Origin: an uncultured Gemmiger sp. | GTDB lineage: Bacteria; Bacillota; Clostridia; Oscillospirales; Ruminococcaceae | DNA length: 50,031 nt | Direction: 5' to 3' | Assembly (NCBI GenBank): GCA_944388125.1 | Contig: CALXHO010000010.1 | Coordinates: 1-50,031 of the forward strand | Notes under the pieces: generated by a model | The model's input: only the letters and a program-made list of their open reading frames with translations | Databases searched by the model: none | What the model was told of the DNA's origin: nothing | In this document: positions 42,167 through 50,031 of the stretch, one piece after another | Position numbering within the stretch: the stretch's first letter is position 1 | Layout: each line of letters begins with the position of its first letter | Program-made: the position numbers and the translations under genes

Positions 42167-43012
42167 TCACAGCACGGCGTGCTCAGGCACGGGAGCGTCC
42201 ACCGACGTGGGGCCGCCCTCCACCCAGTGGATGACCTTCTTGGGGCACTTCTCCACGCAGGTGCCGCAGCCGTTGCACTTGGTGTAGTCGATGCGGGCCA
42301 CGTTATTGTGCAGGAAGATGGCCTCCTGGGGGCAGTTCTTGACGCAGATGCCGCAGGCGATGCAGCCGGTCTTGCAGGCCTTGACCACGGCAGCGCCGCG
42401 CTCCTTGTTGCGGCAGAGCACTGCAGGCTGGGATGCAATGGGCTTCATCTTGAGCAGGCCGCGGGGGCAGGCACGGGTACATGCCGTACAGCCGGTGCAC
42501 ATCTCACGGTCAACCACCGCCACGCCGTCCCTGATGCTGAGAGCGTGGAACATGCAGGCATTGACGCAGTCGCCGAAGCCCAGGCAGCCGAAGGAGCAGG
42601 CCGTGGGGCCGCCCGCCACGGCAGCCGCCGCAGCACAGCTCTGGATGCCGTGATACTCAAACCGGACGCCGCAGTTCTTGCCGCCGTTGCAGGAGACAAA
42701 GGCGCGCAGGCTGGGACGGTCGCTCTCCTCCGCACCCATGATGCGGTTGATGGCGTCGGCGGTCTTGTCGCCGCCGGGAGCGCACTTGTGGGTGGGTGCG
42801 CCGTCCATGACGATGGCCTTGGCGTAGTCGGCACAGCCGGCGTAGCCGCAGCCGCCGCAGTTGGCGCCCGCCAGGCATTCGTTGATCTCGGCAATGCGGG
42901 GATCCTCATAAACGGCCATGAACTTGGAGGCCAGAACCAGAATGACACTGCCTGCCAGGCCCAGCACCGCCAGCACGATCACCGCAAAGACGATCGGATT
43001 CGCTGTAATCAT
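42167..43012 (-). CDS. rnfB: Rnf complex subunit B, multi-cluster ferredoxin-like
   Basis: 281 residues. An N-terminal membrane helix (1-30) is followed by the characteristic 4Fe-4S domain CLAGANCGGCGYAGCADYAKAI and ferredoxin motifs: CLGFGDCVNAC, CTGCTACTRAC, CIACGICVKNC and CNGCGTCVEKC. It probably accepts electrons from reduced ferredoxin. It is the last gene of rnfCDGEAB; the order is the clostridial one. Confidence 0.96.
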   Translation of the reverse strand: MITANPIVFAVIVLAVLGLAGSVILVLASKFMAVYEDPRIAEINECLAGANCGGCGYAGCADYAKAIVMDGAPTHKCAPGGDKTADAINRIMGAEESDRPSLRAFVSCNGGKNCGVRFEYHGIQSCAAAAAVAGGPTACSFGCLGFGDCVNACMFHALSIRDGVAVVDREMCTGCTACTRACPRGLLKMKPIASQPAVLCRNKERGAAVVKACKTGCIACGICVKNCPQEAIFLHNNVARIDYTKCNGCGTCVEKCPKKVIHWVEGGPTSVDAPVPEHAVL

Positions 43013-43027
43013 ATCCTCAAATCCCCC

Positions 43028-43672
43028 TTACAAGATCGCGTTGATGATGTTTTCGACCAGACCGCCGAAACCCATGAAGCTCAGGGAGGTGATGGCCGCA
43101 GACACCAGCGTGATGGGCAGGCCCTTGAAGCTCTCGGGCGGGTCGGCGTTCTCCACCCGCTGGCGCACGCCGCAGAACAGCACCATGGCCAGCAGGAAGC
43201 CGATGCCTGCACCGGCCGCGCAGACCAGCGCCTCGGCAAAGGCAAAGCCGAAGCCGTGGGTGGCGATGTCGCCGGAGTAGTCCTGCACGGCCAGGATGGT
43301 CACGCCCAGCACGCAGCAGTTGGTGGTGATCAGGGGCAGGTAAACGCCCAGGGCGCTGTACAGCGCGGGGATGTAGCGCTTGAGGGTGATCTCGATGAGC
43401 TGGACCAGGACCGCAATGACCAGAATGAAGATGATGGTCTGCATGTAGCCCAGGTCAAAGGCATCCAGCAGGAAGATCTGGATGGGGAAGGTCACGGCGG
43501 TGGCGATCAGCATGACGACGATAACGGCCATGCCCATGCCCACCGAGGAATCCAGTTTCTTGGAAACGCCCAGGAAGGGGCAGATGCCCAAGAACTGGAC
43601 CAGCACGTAGTTGTTGACCAGGATCATGCTGAAAAGGATGGTGGCAAAGGTTGCAATATTCTGTGCGCTCAC
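43028..43672 (-). CDS. rnfA: Rnf complex subunit A, integral membrane
   Basis: 214 residues, six hydrophobic segments. GTG start 43672 with GGAGGTG upstream, overlapping the rnfE stop. NNYVLVQFLGICPFLGVSKK and LPLITTNCCVLGV carry the paired cysteines that hold the intramembrane [2Fe-2S] cluster between RnfA and RnfE. Confidence 0.96.
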   Translation of the reverse strand: MSAQNIATFATILFSMILVNNYVLVQFLGICPFLGVSKKLDSSVGMGMAVIVVMLIATAVTFPIQIFLLDAFDLGYMQTIIFILVIAVLVQLIEITLKRYIPALYSALGVYLPLITTNCCVLGVTILAVQDYSGDIATHGFGFAFAEALVCAAGAGIGFLLAMVLFCGVRQRVENADPPESFKGLPITLVSAAITSLSFMGFGGLVENIINAIL

Positions 43673-44361
43673 TGTTCAGCACCTCCTTCATTGGCAGCCT
43701 TGGCGGTCTCCTGCTCTTCCAGGAGGACCTCGCCGCAGGTCTTGCGCTCGATGGGATGGTTGGTCTTTTTCTCGATCCAGACGCACAGCGCCATCAGGCA
43801 GCCGAAGACGAAGAATCCGCCGGGAGCCTGGTTCATCAGCGTCATGCGGTCGACGGAGTCGGGAATGATCTGGATGCCCATCCAGCTGCCGTTGCCGATG
43901 ATCTCGCGGATGGAGGACATAAGCACCATGGTCAGGATATAACCGATGCCCATGCCCAGGCCGTCGAGAGCGGAATCCACAACGGTGTTCTTGCAGGCGA
44001 ACATCTCGGCACGGCCGAGGATGATGCAGTTGACGACGATCAGCGCCAGGAAAACGCCCAGTGCGTCATACAGTTCGGGAATGTATGCCTGCAGCACCAT
44101 CTGGACCACGGTAACGAAGGTGGCGATGATGACGATGTAGCAGGGCAGATGGACCTTGGCGGGGATGACCTTGCGCAGGGCGGAGATCACGATATTGGAA
44201 CCCACCAGAACGAAGGTCATGGCCAGACCCATGCCCAGAGCGCCGGAGACGGTGGTGGTGACGGCCAGAGCCGAGCAGCAGCCCAGGACCAGGCGCAGAA
44301 CGGGGTTTTCACGGATGATGCCGGCGGTAAATACACGCCATTTGCTTTGTTTTTCGGCCAT
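43669..44361 (-). CDS. rnfE: Rnf complex subunit E, integral membrane
   Basis: 230 residues, paralogous to RnfA in opposite topology. ENPVLRLVLGCCSALAVTT and FLALIVVNCIILGRAE hold the expected Cys positions. The C-terminus is long and charged (EEQETAKAANEGGAEQ). It overlaps rnfA by 4 nt and follows rnfG without a gap. Confidence 0.95.
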   Translation of the reverse strand: MAEKQSKWRVFTAGIIRENPVLRLVLGCCSALAVTTTVSGALGMGLAMTFVLVGSNIVISALRKVIPAKVHLPCYIVIIATFVTVVQMVLQAYIPELYDALGVFLALIVVNCIILGRAEMFACKNTVVDSALDGLGMGIGYILTMVLMSSIREIIGNGSWMGIQIIPDSVDRMTLMNQAPGGFFVFGCLMALCVWIEKKTNHPIERKTCGEVLLEEQETAKAANEGGAEQ

Positions 44362-44949
44362 TTACGCCACCCCCTTCAGCTCATTGTTGTAGCAGTCGAT
44401 GGCCTGATTGACTGCCTTGAAAACGGCATTGGAGGACACCGTCGCGCCCGCGATGGCATCCACAGGGCTGCCGCTGGAAACCTGCTGGGAACCATCCCAG
44501 CCCACAAAGCCGGAGTAGAAGCTCTCCTCGCCGGTCTTGGAACCGATGCCGGCGGTCTGGGTGGAGGCATCCACCTTGATGTTGGTGATGGTGCCGGTGG
44601 AATCAAAGGCCACATAGACGGTGACTGCCTTGCCGGAGTAACCGTTGGAGGCGGACCTGACGGCCACGGCGCCGTCGGCGGTATAGGCTGCGCCTTCCAC
44701 GCCGTCGGTCTGGAGAGCGTCTGCCTCCACCTGGGTCAGGCTGTCGGCCTGGGTGCCCTCGGGCAGGACCTCAATGTAGGAGTTGAGGGTCTCGAGGCGG
44801 GTGTTTTCCTCAATGATGGGAGCCGTCATGTCGTTGAGCACGGCCAGGATCGCGCTGCATACCACGCAGATCACAACCAGAACAATGACGGGAACGACCA
44901 TGGTCTTGACCACGCTTTCCTGGGGCGCGGCGTTCTGTTTGTTTGCCAT
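44362..44949 (-). CDS. rnfG: Rnf complex subunit G, FMN-carrying
   Basis: 195 residues with an N-terminal membrane helix (14-36) and an extracytoplasmic FMN_bind domain. T170 in DAIAGATVSS is the Thr that carries covalent FMN by ApbE-type flavin transfer; no apbE gene is in the window. It overlaps rnfD by 1 nt. Confidence 0.95.
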   Translation of the reverse strand: MANKQNAAPQESVVKTMVVPVIVLVVICVVCSAILAVLNDMTAPIIEENTRLETLNSYIEVLPEGTQADSLTQVEADALQTDGVEGAAYTADGAVAVRSASNGYSGKAVTVYVAFDSTGTITNIKVDASTQTAGIGSKTGEESFYSGFVGWDGSQQVSSGSPVDAIAGATVSSNAVFKAVNQAIDCYNNELKGVA

Positions 44950-45941
44950 TATGCTGCCCCTCCCTTTCCGGCGGAGGCTGCGGCCGCCTTATTTTCTGCC
45001 TTTTTCTTGGGCTTGACGCGGCCCAGCGGGATCTGATGGCCCCACTCGTTGAACCAGGGGGTCAGCAGGTTGCCCATGAGGATGGCGTAGCTCATGCCTT
45101 CGTTCATGCTGCCGAAGTTGCGGATGAGGAAGGTGAGCAGGCCGATGACAATGCCGTAGATCAGCTTGCCGCGGGTGGTGAAGGGGCTGGTGACATAGTC
45201 GGTGGCCATGAAGACGGCACCGAACATCAGGCCGCCGGACAGGATCTCGGCCACGGCGGTGTGCAGATCGCCGGAGGCAATGAGGGTCAGCACAAAGACA
45301 GTGCCCACAATGCTGCCGGGGATGGCAAAGCTGATGGTGCGGGTGAACAGCAGGAAGGCCAGGCCCACCAGGATGGTGAGGATGCAGGTCTCACCCAGCA
45401 TGCCGCCGTGCAGACCAAGCAGCAGATCCAGCAGGCTGACGGTGGACTGGTCCACGCTGCTGGAAAGGGGCGTGGCGCTGGCCAGGGCATCCACGGCCAG
45501 ATCGGGATAGACGTAGGCGGTCATGCGGGAGGTAAAGCCCAGAAACAGGACGATCCGGCCCACCAGCGCGGGGTTGGCCACATTGTAGCCCAGGCCGCCG
45601 AACATCTGCTTGACGATGACGATGGCCACAAAGGCGCCCACAATGCAGATCCACAGAGGCATGCCCACGGGCACGTTGAGGGCCAGGATGATGCCGGTGA
45701 CTACAGCGGAGAGGTCCCCCACCGGGTTGCGCTTGTGCATCAGGAGGGTGTAGAGATATTCAAAGCCCACACAGGCGGCGGTGGTCACGGCGACCACCAG
45801 CAGCGCGCGCATACCGCAGATGAAGGCCGACGCCACAACGGTGGGGATCAGTGCAATGATCACGTTTCCCATCAGGCTGCTGTTGGAGGCGCTGTCCCGG
45901 ATATGCGGTGAGGCAGTTACGATCAGGCGTTGTTCTTCCAT
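44949..45941 (-). CDS. rnfD: Rnf complex subunit D, FMN-carrying membrane protein
   Basis: 330 residues, about ten hydrophobic segments. T157 in DALASATPLSS is the predicted covalent FMN site. The C-terminus is Lys/Ala-rich (KPKKKAENKAAAASAGKGG). The site of ion movement is thought to lie in D with A and E; whether Na+ or H+ is used cannot be told from sequence. Confidence 0.95.
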   Translation of the reverse strand: MEEQRLIVTASPHIRDSASNSSLMGNVIIALIPTVVASAFICGMRALLVVAVTTAACVGFEYLYTLLMHKRNPVGDLSAVVTGIILALNVPVGMPLWICIVGAFVAIVIVKQMFGGLGYNVANPALVGRIVLFLGFTSRMTAYVYPDLAVDALASATPLSSSVDQSTVSLLDLLLGLHGGMLGETCILTILVGLAFLLFTRTISFAIPGSIVGTVFVLTLIASGDLHTAVAEILSGGLMFGAVFMATDYVTSPFTTRGKLIYGIVIGLLTFLIRNFGSMNEGMSYAILMGNLLTPWFNEWGHQIPLGRVKPKKKAENKAAAASAGKGGAA

Positions 45942-45944
45942 CTG

Positions 45945-47285
45945 TCATTTACCTGCCTTTTCAGATTTTTGTTTGAGATACCAGGCCTTTGCCAGCGCCA
46001 TGGTCTGGGAGACGGGGCGCTTGGCCGGGCAGGCGTAAGTACAGCTGCCGCAGGCGACGCAAAGGTCGATGCAGCGCTTCTGCAAGGCATCAAAGTCCTT
46101 GTTTTTGAAGTTTTCGGCGATGACCACCGGTTCCAGGCCCATGGGGCAGGCCTGGATGCAGCGGCCGCAGCGGATGCAGGGGTCGGCCTCGGGCAGGGTG
46201 GCTGCCTTGCGGCTGAACAGCAGCAGGCCGTTATTCTGCTTGAGCACCGGGAAGTCGGCGCTGGGAGAAGCGCCGCCCATCATGGGGCCGCCGAAGATGA
46301 TCTTGCCCAGCTCCACGTCGGGCTTGATGCCGCCGCAGGCCTCGATGACATCCCGGTAAAGGGTGCCGATGGGCACTTCCACGTTCTGGGGCTTGACGAT
46401 GGCGTCGCCGTCCACGGTGACGCGCTTGGAGACCAGCGGCATGCCGGTCTTGAGGTACTTGCCCAGAGTGGAAACGCTGGTCACGTTCATGACGACGCAG
46501 CCGCAGTCGGCGGGAATGCCCGCCTTGCCGGAGGGCGCCGTCTGGGGCACCTCACGGCCGGTGCAGGTCTCGATGAGGGTCTTCTCAGCGCCCTGGGGAT
46601 ACCGCATGGGCAGCGGCTTGACCGAGACGCCCGGCATCTCCCGGATGAGCGAGAACATCAGGTCGATGCACTCGGGCTTGTTGCGCTCGATACCAATAAT
46701 ACAGTTGGGAATGTTGCAGTACTTCATCACCGCGGTGATGCCCGAGATGATGGTATCGCTGCATTCCAGCATTTCCCGTGCGTCGGTGGTCAGGTACGGC
46801 TCACACTCGGCCGCGTTGATGATCAGCGTGTCGATGGTGTTGGCCGCCAGCTTGACGTGCGTCGGGAAGCCGGCGCCGCCCACACCCACCAGGCCGCAGT
46901 TCTGGATGGCAGCCAGCAGGCTGTCCTTGTCCGTGACCGTGGGCGGGGTGCAGGACGGGTCCACCGTCTGCTTGCCGTCCGTCTTGATGGCCACGGCCTT
47001 GCACACAGCACCGTTGACCATCCGCATGGTGGCGACGTCCAGCACTGTGCCGGACACGCTGGAATGGATGTTGGCGCTGACAAAGCCGCCGGCCTTGCCG
47101 ATCAGTGTGCCTACCATGACGGTGTCGCCCTTCTTGACGACGGGTTCCGCCGGTGCGCCGATGTGCATCTGCATGGGAATGACCACGTGTTCCGGCACCG
47201 GCATCTGTACCGTTGCCAGACCGGCGGTGGCTTTCTCATGCGGCACCCGGGCGCCCTTTGCGGAACGCTTGAGTCCTTTCAGCAT
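45945..47285 (-). CDS. rnfC: Rnf complex subunit C, NADH-binding
   Basis: 446 residues, first gene of the operon; GGGGAGG precedes the ATG. NAD/FMN-binding part with GLVGVGGAGFPTHVKL, and two 4Fe-4S motifs: CIRCGRCIQACPMGL (near 368) and CVACGSCTYACPAKRP (near 407). It hands electrons to NAD+. Together with the other subunits it couples ferredoxin oxidation to ion export, a main energy source of butyrate-type fermenters. Confidence 0.96.
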   Translation of the reverse strand: MLKGLKRSAKGARVPHEKATAGLATVQMPVPEHVVIPMQMHIGAPAEPVVKKGDTVMVGTLIGKAGGFVSANIHSSVSGTVLDVATMRMVNGAVCKAVAIKTDGKQTVDPSCTPPTVTDKDSLLAAIQNCGLVGVGGAGFPTHVKLAANTIDTLIINAAECEPYLTTDAREMLECSDTIISGITAVMKYCNIPNCIIGIERNKPECIDLMFSLIREMPGVSVKPLPMRYPQGAEKTLIETCTGREVPQTAPSGKAGIPADCGCVVMNVTSVSTLGKYLKTGMPLVSKRVTVDGDAIVKPQNVEVPIGTLYRDVIEACGGIKPDVELGKIIFGGPMMGGASPSADFPVLKQNNGLLLFSRKAATLPEADPCIRCGRCIQACPMGLEPVVIAENFKNKDFDALQKRCIDLCVACGSCTYACPAKRPVSQTMALAKAWYLKQKSEKAGK

Positions 47286-47311
47286 AAAAGCTCCTCCCCT
47301 GAATTTTCCAT

Positions 47312-47392
47312 GTCCCTGCCGCGCCGGGGGGCTGCGGCAATGGTCTCAAATAATACACAAAAGTATTGTAACATCTTTCCCGCAGAAGTCAA
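47312..47392 (-). promoter_or_regulatory. Promoter and leader of the rnf operon
   Basis: On the minus strand: TTGACT (47387-47392), 16-bp spacer, TACAAT (47365-47370). The 5' leader holds a hairpin TGCCGC/GCGGCA (47312-47335) ahead of the rnfC ribosome binding site. Confidence 0.7.
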
Positions 47393-47422
47393 CAAAAAAC
47401 CGCATGACAAGGCCTTTTGTCA
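47393..47422 (-). terminator. Weak terminator between the blaI-type gene and rnfC
   Basis: TGACAA/TTGTCA stem (47405-47410 with 47417-47422), then GCGG and a T-run on the minus strand. It implies that rnf is mainly transcribed from its own promoter. Confidence 0.6.
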
Positions 47423-47430
47423 AGGTTTTA

Positions 47431-47823
47431 TCAATCGTAGTCATACTCAGGACTTTCCGCCACGCGCACGTCCAGCCAGCGGGCCAGAGCCTCCATTTTG
47501 GCGTAACTCAGCCGCCCGGTGTCGGCCAGCGTTTTGACCAAAGAACGTACATCTCCATTGTATAAAACTTCCAAATGCTCTGCCGTGGCCGCGCCGCAAT
47601 ATGTCTCCCGCCGGACCAGGGGGGTGTACACATTTTTGTTCCCCTGCCGCTCGCTGCGGACAAATCCTTTTTTCTCCAGCCGCATCAGAAAATTCAAAAT
47701 GGTCGAGTCCGCCCACCCGCAGGCAGAGGGCAGTTTTGCCCCGATCTCCCGCCGGGTCGCCGCCCGGCCGTAGTCCCACAGGGCACACATGATGCGCTCC
47801 TCACTGATCGGCAGTGTCTGCAT
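47431..47823 (-). CDS. BlaI/MecI/CopY-family repressor without a linked sensor
   Basis: 130 residues; ATG 47823 with GGAGGAA upstream. Winged-helix domain with ISEERIMCALWDYGRAATRREI and the recognition segment WADSTILNFLMRLEKKGFVRSE, the BlaI/MecI pattern. The wing YTPLVRRETY and a C-terminal dimerisation helix follow. The BlaR/MecR metalloprotease partner is not adjacent. It lies upstream of rnf on the same strand and divergent from serC. ACATTTG(T/C)C sites around its promoter suggest autoregulation. Confidence 0.88.
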   Translation of the reverse strand: MQTLPISEERIMCALWDYGRAATRREIGAKLPSACGWADSTILNFLMRLEKKGFVRSERQGNKNVYTPLVRRETYCGAATAEHLEVLYNGDVRSLVKTLADTGRLSYAKMEALARWLDVRVAESPEYDYD

Positions 47824-47838
47824 CGCCGCATTCCTCCC

Positions 47839-47963
47839 ACATTTGTCTTTGATTCTGTGGTTTTTATTTTACATTTGCCGCAGATTTTTTGTCAACAGCT
47901 CCGGGCAGACAAATTTCCTCCTTGTTTTTGGGCATTTTTCCGGCACATTCTTTTACATTTGTC
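47839..47963. promoter_or_regulatory. Three BlaI-type operator-like half-sites
   Basis: ACATTTGTC at 47839-47847, ACATTTGCC at 47871-47879 and ACATTTGTC at 47955-47963. The bases ACATTTGT resemble half of the BlaI/MecI box (TACA-TGTA type). The second lies between the -10 and -35 of the repressor promoter. Confidence 0.5.
47866..47895 (-). promoter_or_regulatory. Promoter of the blaI-type gene
   Basis: TTGACA (47890-47895), 18-bp spacer, TAAAAT (47866-47871) on the minus strand. Confidence 0.7.
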
Positions 47964-48059
47964 TCTGTTTGTGTTTTTCAATTGGAGACAGTTGTACTTT
48001 TTGGCAGGCATTCCGGGTTTTGGGGCCGTTTTTTCGGCACTGTGCCGAAGGCTTTTCCA

Positions 48060-48089
48060 TTGAGATTTGTGCCGGGCAGCTCGTATAAT
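48060..48089 (+). promoter_or_regulatory. Promoter of serC-serA
   Basis: TTGAGA (48060-48065), 18-bp spacer, TATAAT (48084-48089). A small TGCGCT/AGCGCA hairpin (48099-48113) follows. Confidence 0.7.
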
Positions 48090-48156
48090 ACTGGTATGCG
48101 CTGACAGCGCAAGCATCCTGGTTGTGAGAAACCGGAAATTTGGGGAGGTTTTTTCC

Positions 48157-49254
48157 ATGAATCGTGTATACAACTTCAGCGCGGGCCCCTCGATGCTGCC
48201 CGTACCCGTTTTGGAGCGTGCGCAGGCCGAACTGCTGGACTACCATGGTTCCGGCCAGAGCGTGATGGAAATGAGCCACCGCAGCAAATGGTTTGACGAC
48301 ATCATCAAAAACACCGAGGCTTCCATCCGCCGGGTGCTCAATGTTCCCGACAATTACAAGATCGGCTTTTTCCAGGGCGGCGCCACCCAGCAGTTCGCCA
48401 TGGTGCCCCTGAACTTCATGACCACCGGCAAGGCGGACTATCTGGTGACCGGCAACTTCTCCAAGAAGGCCGCCGAGGAAGCCGCCAAGTTCGGCGAAGC
48501 CCACGTGGTCGCTTCCAGCAAGGACCGCAACTTCACCTACATTCCCGACGTCAAGGCCATCGACTACGATGCCGACGCCAGCTATGTACACATCTGCCAG
48601 AACAACACCATCTTCGGCACCCGCTTTGTGGAGGTGCCCGAGGTAGAGGGCCTGCCCCTGGTGGCCGACCTGAGCTCCATGATCTTCTCCGAGCCGGTGG
48701 ATGTGAGCAAGTACGGCTGCATCTACTTCGGCGTACAGAAGAACGTGGCCCCCGCAGGCATGGCCATCGCCATCATCCGGGACGACATGCTGGGCAAGAG
48801 CGCCAAGGGCATTCCCGCCGCCAACATTCCCACCATGATGAACTACACCACCCTGCTGGACAAGGACAGCATGTACAATACCCCGCCCTGCTGGTGCATC
48901 TACATGACCGGGCTGGTCATGGACTATCTGGAGCACGACATCGGCGGTCTGGCCGAGATGAAAAAGATCAACGAGGCCAAGGCCAAGGTGCTCTATGATT
49001 ATCTGGACAGCCAGGACTTCTACACCAATCCCGTGGAGCACAGATACCGCAGCATGATGAACGTCACCTTCACCAGCCCCAACCCCGACATGGACAAGAA
49101 ATTCTGTGCCGCCGCCACCGAGGCGGGCTTCGTCAACCTGAAGGGTCATCGTCTGGTGGGCGGCATGCGGGCTTCCATCTACAACGCCATGCCGCCGGAG
49201 GGCGTGGACAAACTGGTCGTCTTTATGGAGCAGTTCCGCAAGGAGAACGCCTGA
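48157..49254 (+). CDS. serC: Phosphoserine aminotransferase
   Basis: 365 residues; GGGGAGG precedes ATG 48157. It makes 3-phosphoserine from 3-phosphohydroxypyruvate and glutamate with PLP. Class V aminotransferase signature: NFSAGPSMLP start, GSGQSVMEMSHRS, GGATQQFAMVP, and K195 in YFGVQKNVAPAG as the PLP lysine. Substrate-binding HR motifs (SHRSK, RVEHRYRS region) are consistent. It is followed by serA, so both make serine from 3-phosphoglycerate; serB is not seen. Confidence 0.96.
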   Translation: MNRVYNFSAGPSMLPVPVLERAQAELLDYHGSGQSVMEMSHRSKWFDDIIKNTEASIRRVLNVPDNYKIGFFQGGATQQFAMVPLNFMTTGKADYLVTGNFSKKAAEEAAKFGEAHVVASSKDRNFTYIPDVKAIDYDADASYVHICQNNTIFGTRFVEVPEVEGLPLVADLSSMIFSEPVDVSKYGCIYFGVQKNVAPAGMAIAIIRDDMLGKSAKGIPAANIPTMMNYTTLLDKDSMYNTPPCWCIYMTGLVMDYLEHDIGGLAEMKKINEAKAKVLYDYLDSQDFYTNPVEHRYRSMMNVTFTSPNPDMDKKFCAAATEAGFVNLKGHRLVGGMRASIYNAMPPEGVDKLVVFMEQFRKENA

Positions 49255-49308
49255 TCGTCCCGCCCGCCCTGCCGGGCATTCCTATTTCAATAATGAGGTG
49301 TGATACCA

Positions 49309-50031
49309 ATGTATACCATTAAAACGCTCAACGCCATCTCGCCGGTGGGCCTGGCCAAGCTGCCCGCCACTCAGTTTGAGGTGGACAACGACTCCCCCAC
49401 TCCCCAGGGCATCCTGGTGCGCAGCGCCGACCTCCACGAAGTTCCCCTGCCCGACAGTCTGCTGGCCATCGCCCGGGCCGGTGCCGGCACCAACAACATT
49501 CCCATCGACAAGTGCACGGCGGCGGGCATCGTCGTCTTCAACACGCCGGGCGCCAACGCCAACGCCGTGGCCGAGCTGGTGGTGGGCGCACTGGTGGCGG
49601 GCAGCCGCAATCTGCCCGATGCCATTGCCTGGGCCCAGAACCTGAAAGGCAGCGAGACCCTGGCCAAGGACGTGGAGAAAGGCAAAAAGCAGTTTGTGGG
49701 TCCCGAGCTGCGGGGCAAGACGCTGGGCGTCATCGGCCTGGGTGCCATCGGTTCCCGGGTGGCCAACGCCGCCGTGGCCCTGGGCATGGAGGTCCTGGGC
49801 TACGACCCCTACATCAGCATTGACGCGGCCTGGAGCCTGTCCCGCAGCGTACAGCACTGCGTCTCCCTGGGCGATATGCTGCCCCGCTGCGATTACCTGA
49901 CCATCCATGTGCCCTACATGCCCTCCACCAAGCACACCATCAACGCCCAGACGCTGAACATGTGCAAGGACGGCGTCCGGGTCTTCAACTTTGCCCGCGG
50001 CGAGCTGGTAGACACCACCGCCATGCTGGCT
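49309..50031 (+). CDS. serA: D-3-phosphoglycerate dehydrogenase, truncated by window end
   Basis: The first 241 residues are present; the frame is open to the end of the window. GAGGTG precedes ATG 49309. 2-hydroxyacid dehydrogenase fold: ARAGAGTNNIPID, NTPGANANAVAELVVGA and the NAD loop GVIGLGAIGSR (140-150). FNFARGELVDT carries the catalytic Arg of the family. The order of the remaining parts (His-Glu pair, ACT domain) cannot be seen. Second gene of the serCA unit, 54 nt after serC. Confidence 0.95.
   Translation, partial: MYTIKTLNAISPVGLAKLPATQFEVDNDSPTPQGILVRSADLHEVPLPDSLLAIARAGAGTNNIPIDKCTAAGIVVFNTPGANANAVAELVVGALVAGSRNLPDAIAWAQNLKGSETLAKDVEKGKKQFVGPELRGKTLGVIGLGAIGSRVANAAVALGMEVLGYDPYISIDAAWSLSRSVQHCVSLGDMLPRCDYLTIHVPYMPSTKHTINAQTLNMCKDGVRVFNFARGELVDTTAMLA

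Larger units (their letters stand above)
47824..48156. other. Divergent control region between the blaI-type gene and serC
   Basis: 333 nt without a gene. Holds the two outward promoters and three ACATTTG(T/C)C motifs. The middle is AT-rich. Confidence 0.6.

Overview
The window looks like a chromosomal segment of a GC-rich, anaerobic, Gram-positive gut bacterium of the Oscillospiraceae (Faecalibacterium/Gemmiger/Subdoligranulum-like). That placement is inferred. The supporting signs are a complete rnfCDGEAB ferredoxin:NAD+ oxidoreductase operon, a 2-hydroxyacyl-CoA-dehydratase-type activase cluster, GHKL/LytTR two-component systems, frequent TTG/GTG starts behind strong AGGAGG sites, tRNA-Ser and initiator tRNA genes with encoded CCA, and G+C-rich protein-coding DNA with AT-rich promoters. 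No phage, insertion sequence, CRISPR array or replication origin was seen.

Layout. 1-1.9 kb: a small, less GC-rich patch with a Phd/RelE-type toxin-antitoxin pair, bounded by two copies of a ~70-nt terminator-containing repeat, then an initiator-Met/Ser/Ser tRNA cluster. 2-6.1 kb: hexapeptide acetyltransferase, YczE-like membrane protein behind a structured leader, cyclase/kynurenine-formamidase-like hydrolase and MATE exporter. 6.3-9.4 kb: three-gene acyl-CoA dehydratase/activase-like operon. 9.4-16 kb (minus strand): RpiR regulator, then a GDP-L-fucose operon gmd-fcl-manC-manA ending in an AraC regulator. 16.4-22.2 kb: MMPL transporter translationally coupled to a very unusual GLUG-repeat surface protein. 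22.3-24.2 kb: ArsR regulator, YraQ/ArsP-type permease, thioredoxin-like protein and a tiny Cys-rich protein. 24.4-29 kb: DUF2798 membrane protein, CNNM/CorC transporter with a long leader carrying a short acidic leader ORF, Crp/Fnr regulator, and a CcdA-ResA thiol-redox pair. 29-30.5 kb: HMCES/YedK and a metallo-beta-lactamase-fold protein.

30.6-41.8 kb (all minus strand) holds two consecutive modules of the same design: LytTR response regulator, GHKL histidine kinase, terminator, then a glycoside hydrolase family 3 gene. In the first-transcribed module the GH3 is conventional and coupled to a GtrA-like membrane protein. In the second the GH3 is circularly permuted, with its C-terminal domain placed first, and is anchored by a membrane helix at each end. 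This is the most system-like part of the window.

42-47.8 kb: tRNA-Val(CAC), the rnf operon and an orphan BlaI/MecI-type repressor with ACATTTGT operator-like repeats. 48-50 kb: serC and a serA gene truncated by the window end. Functions rest on recognised motifs; no searches were run. Promoters, operators and leader RNAs are predictions by eye.
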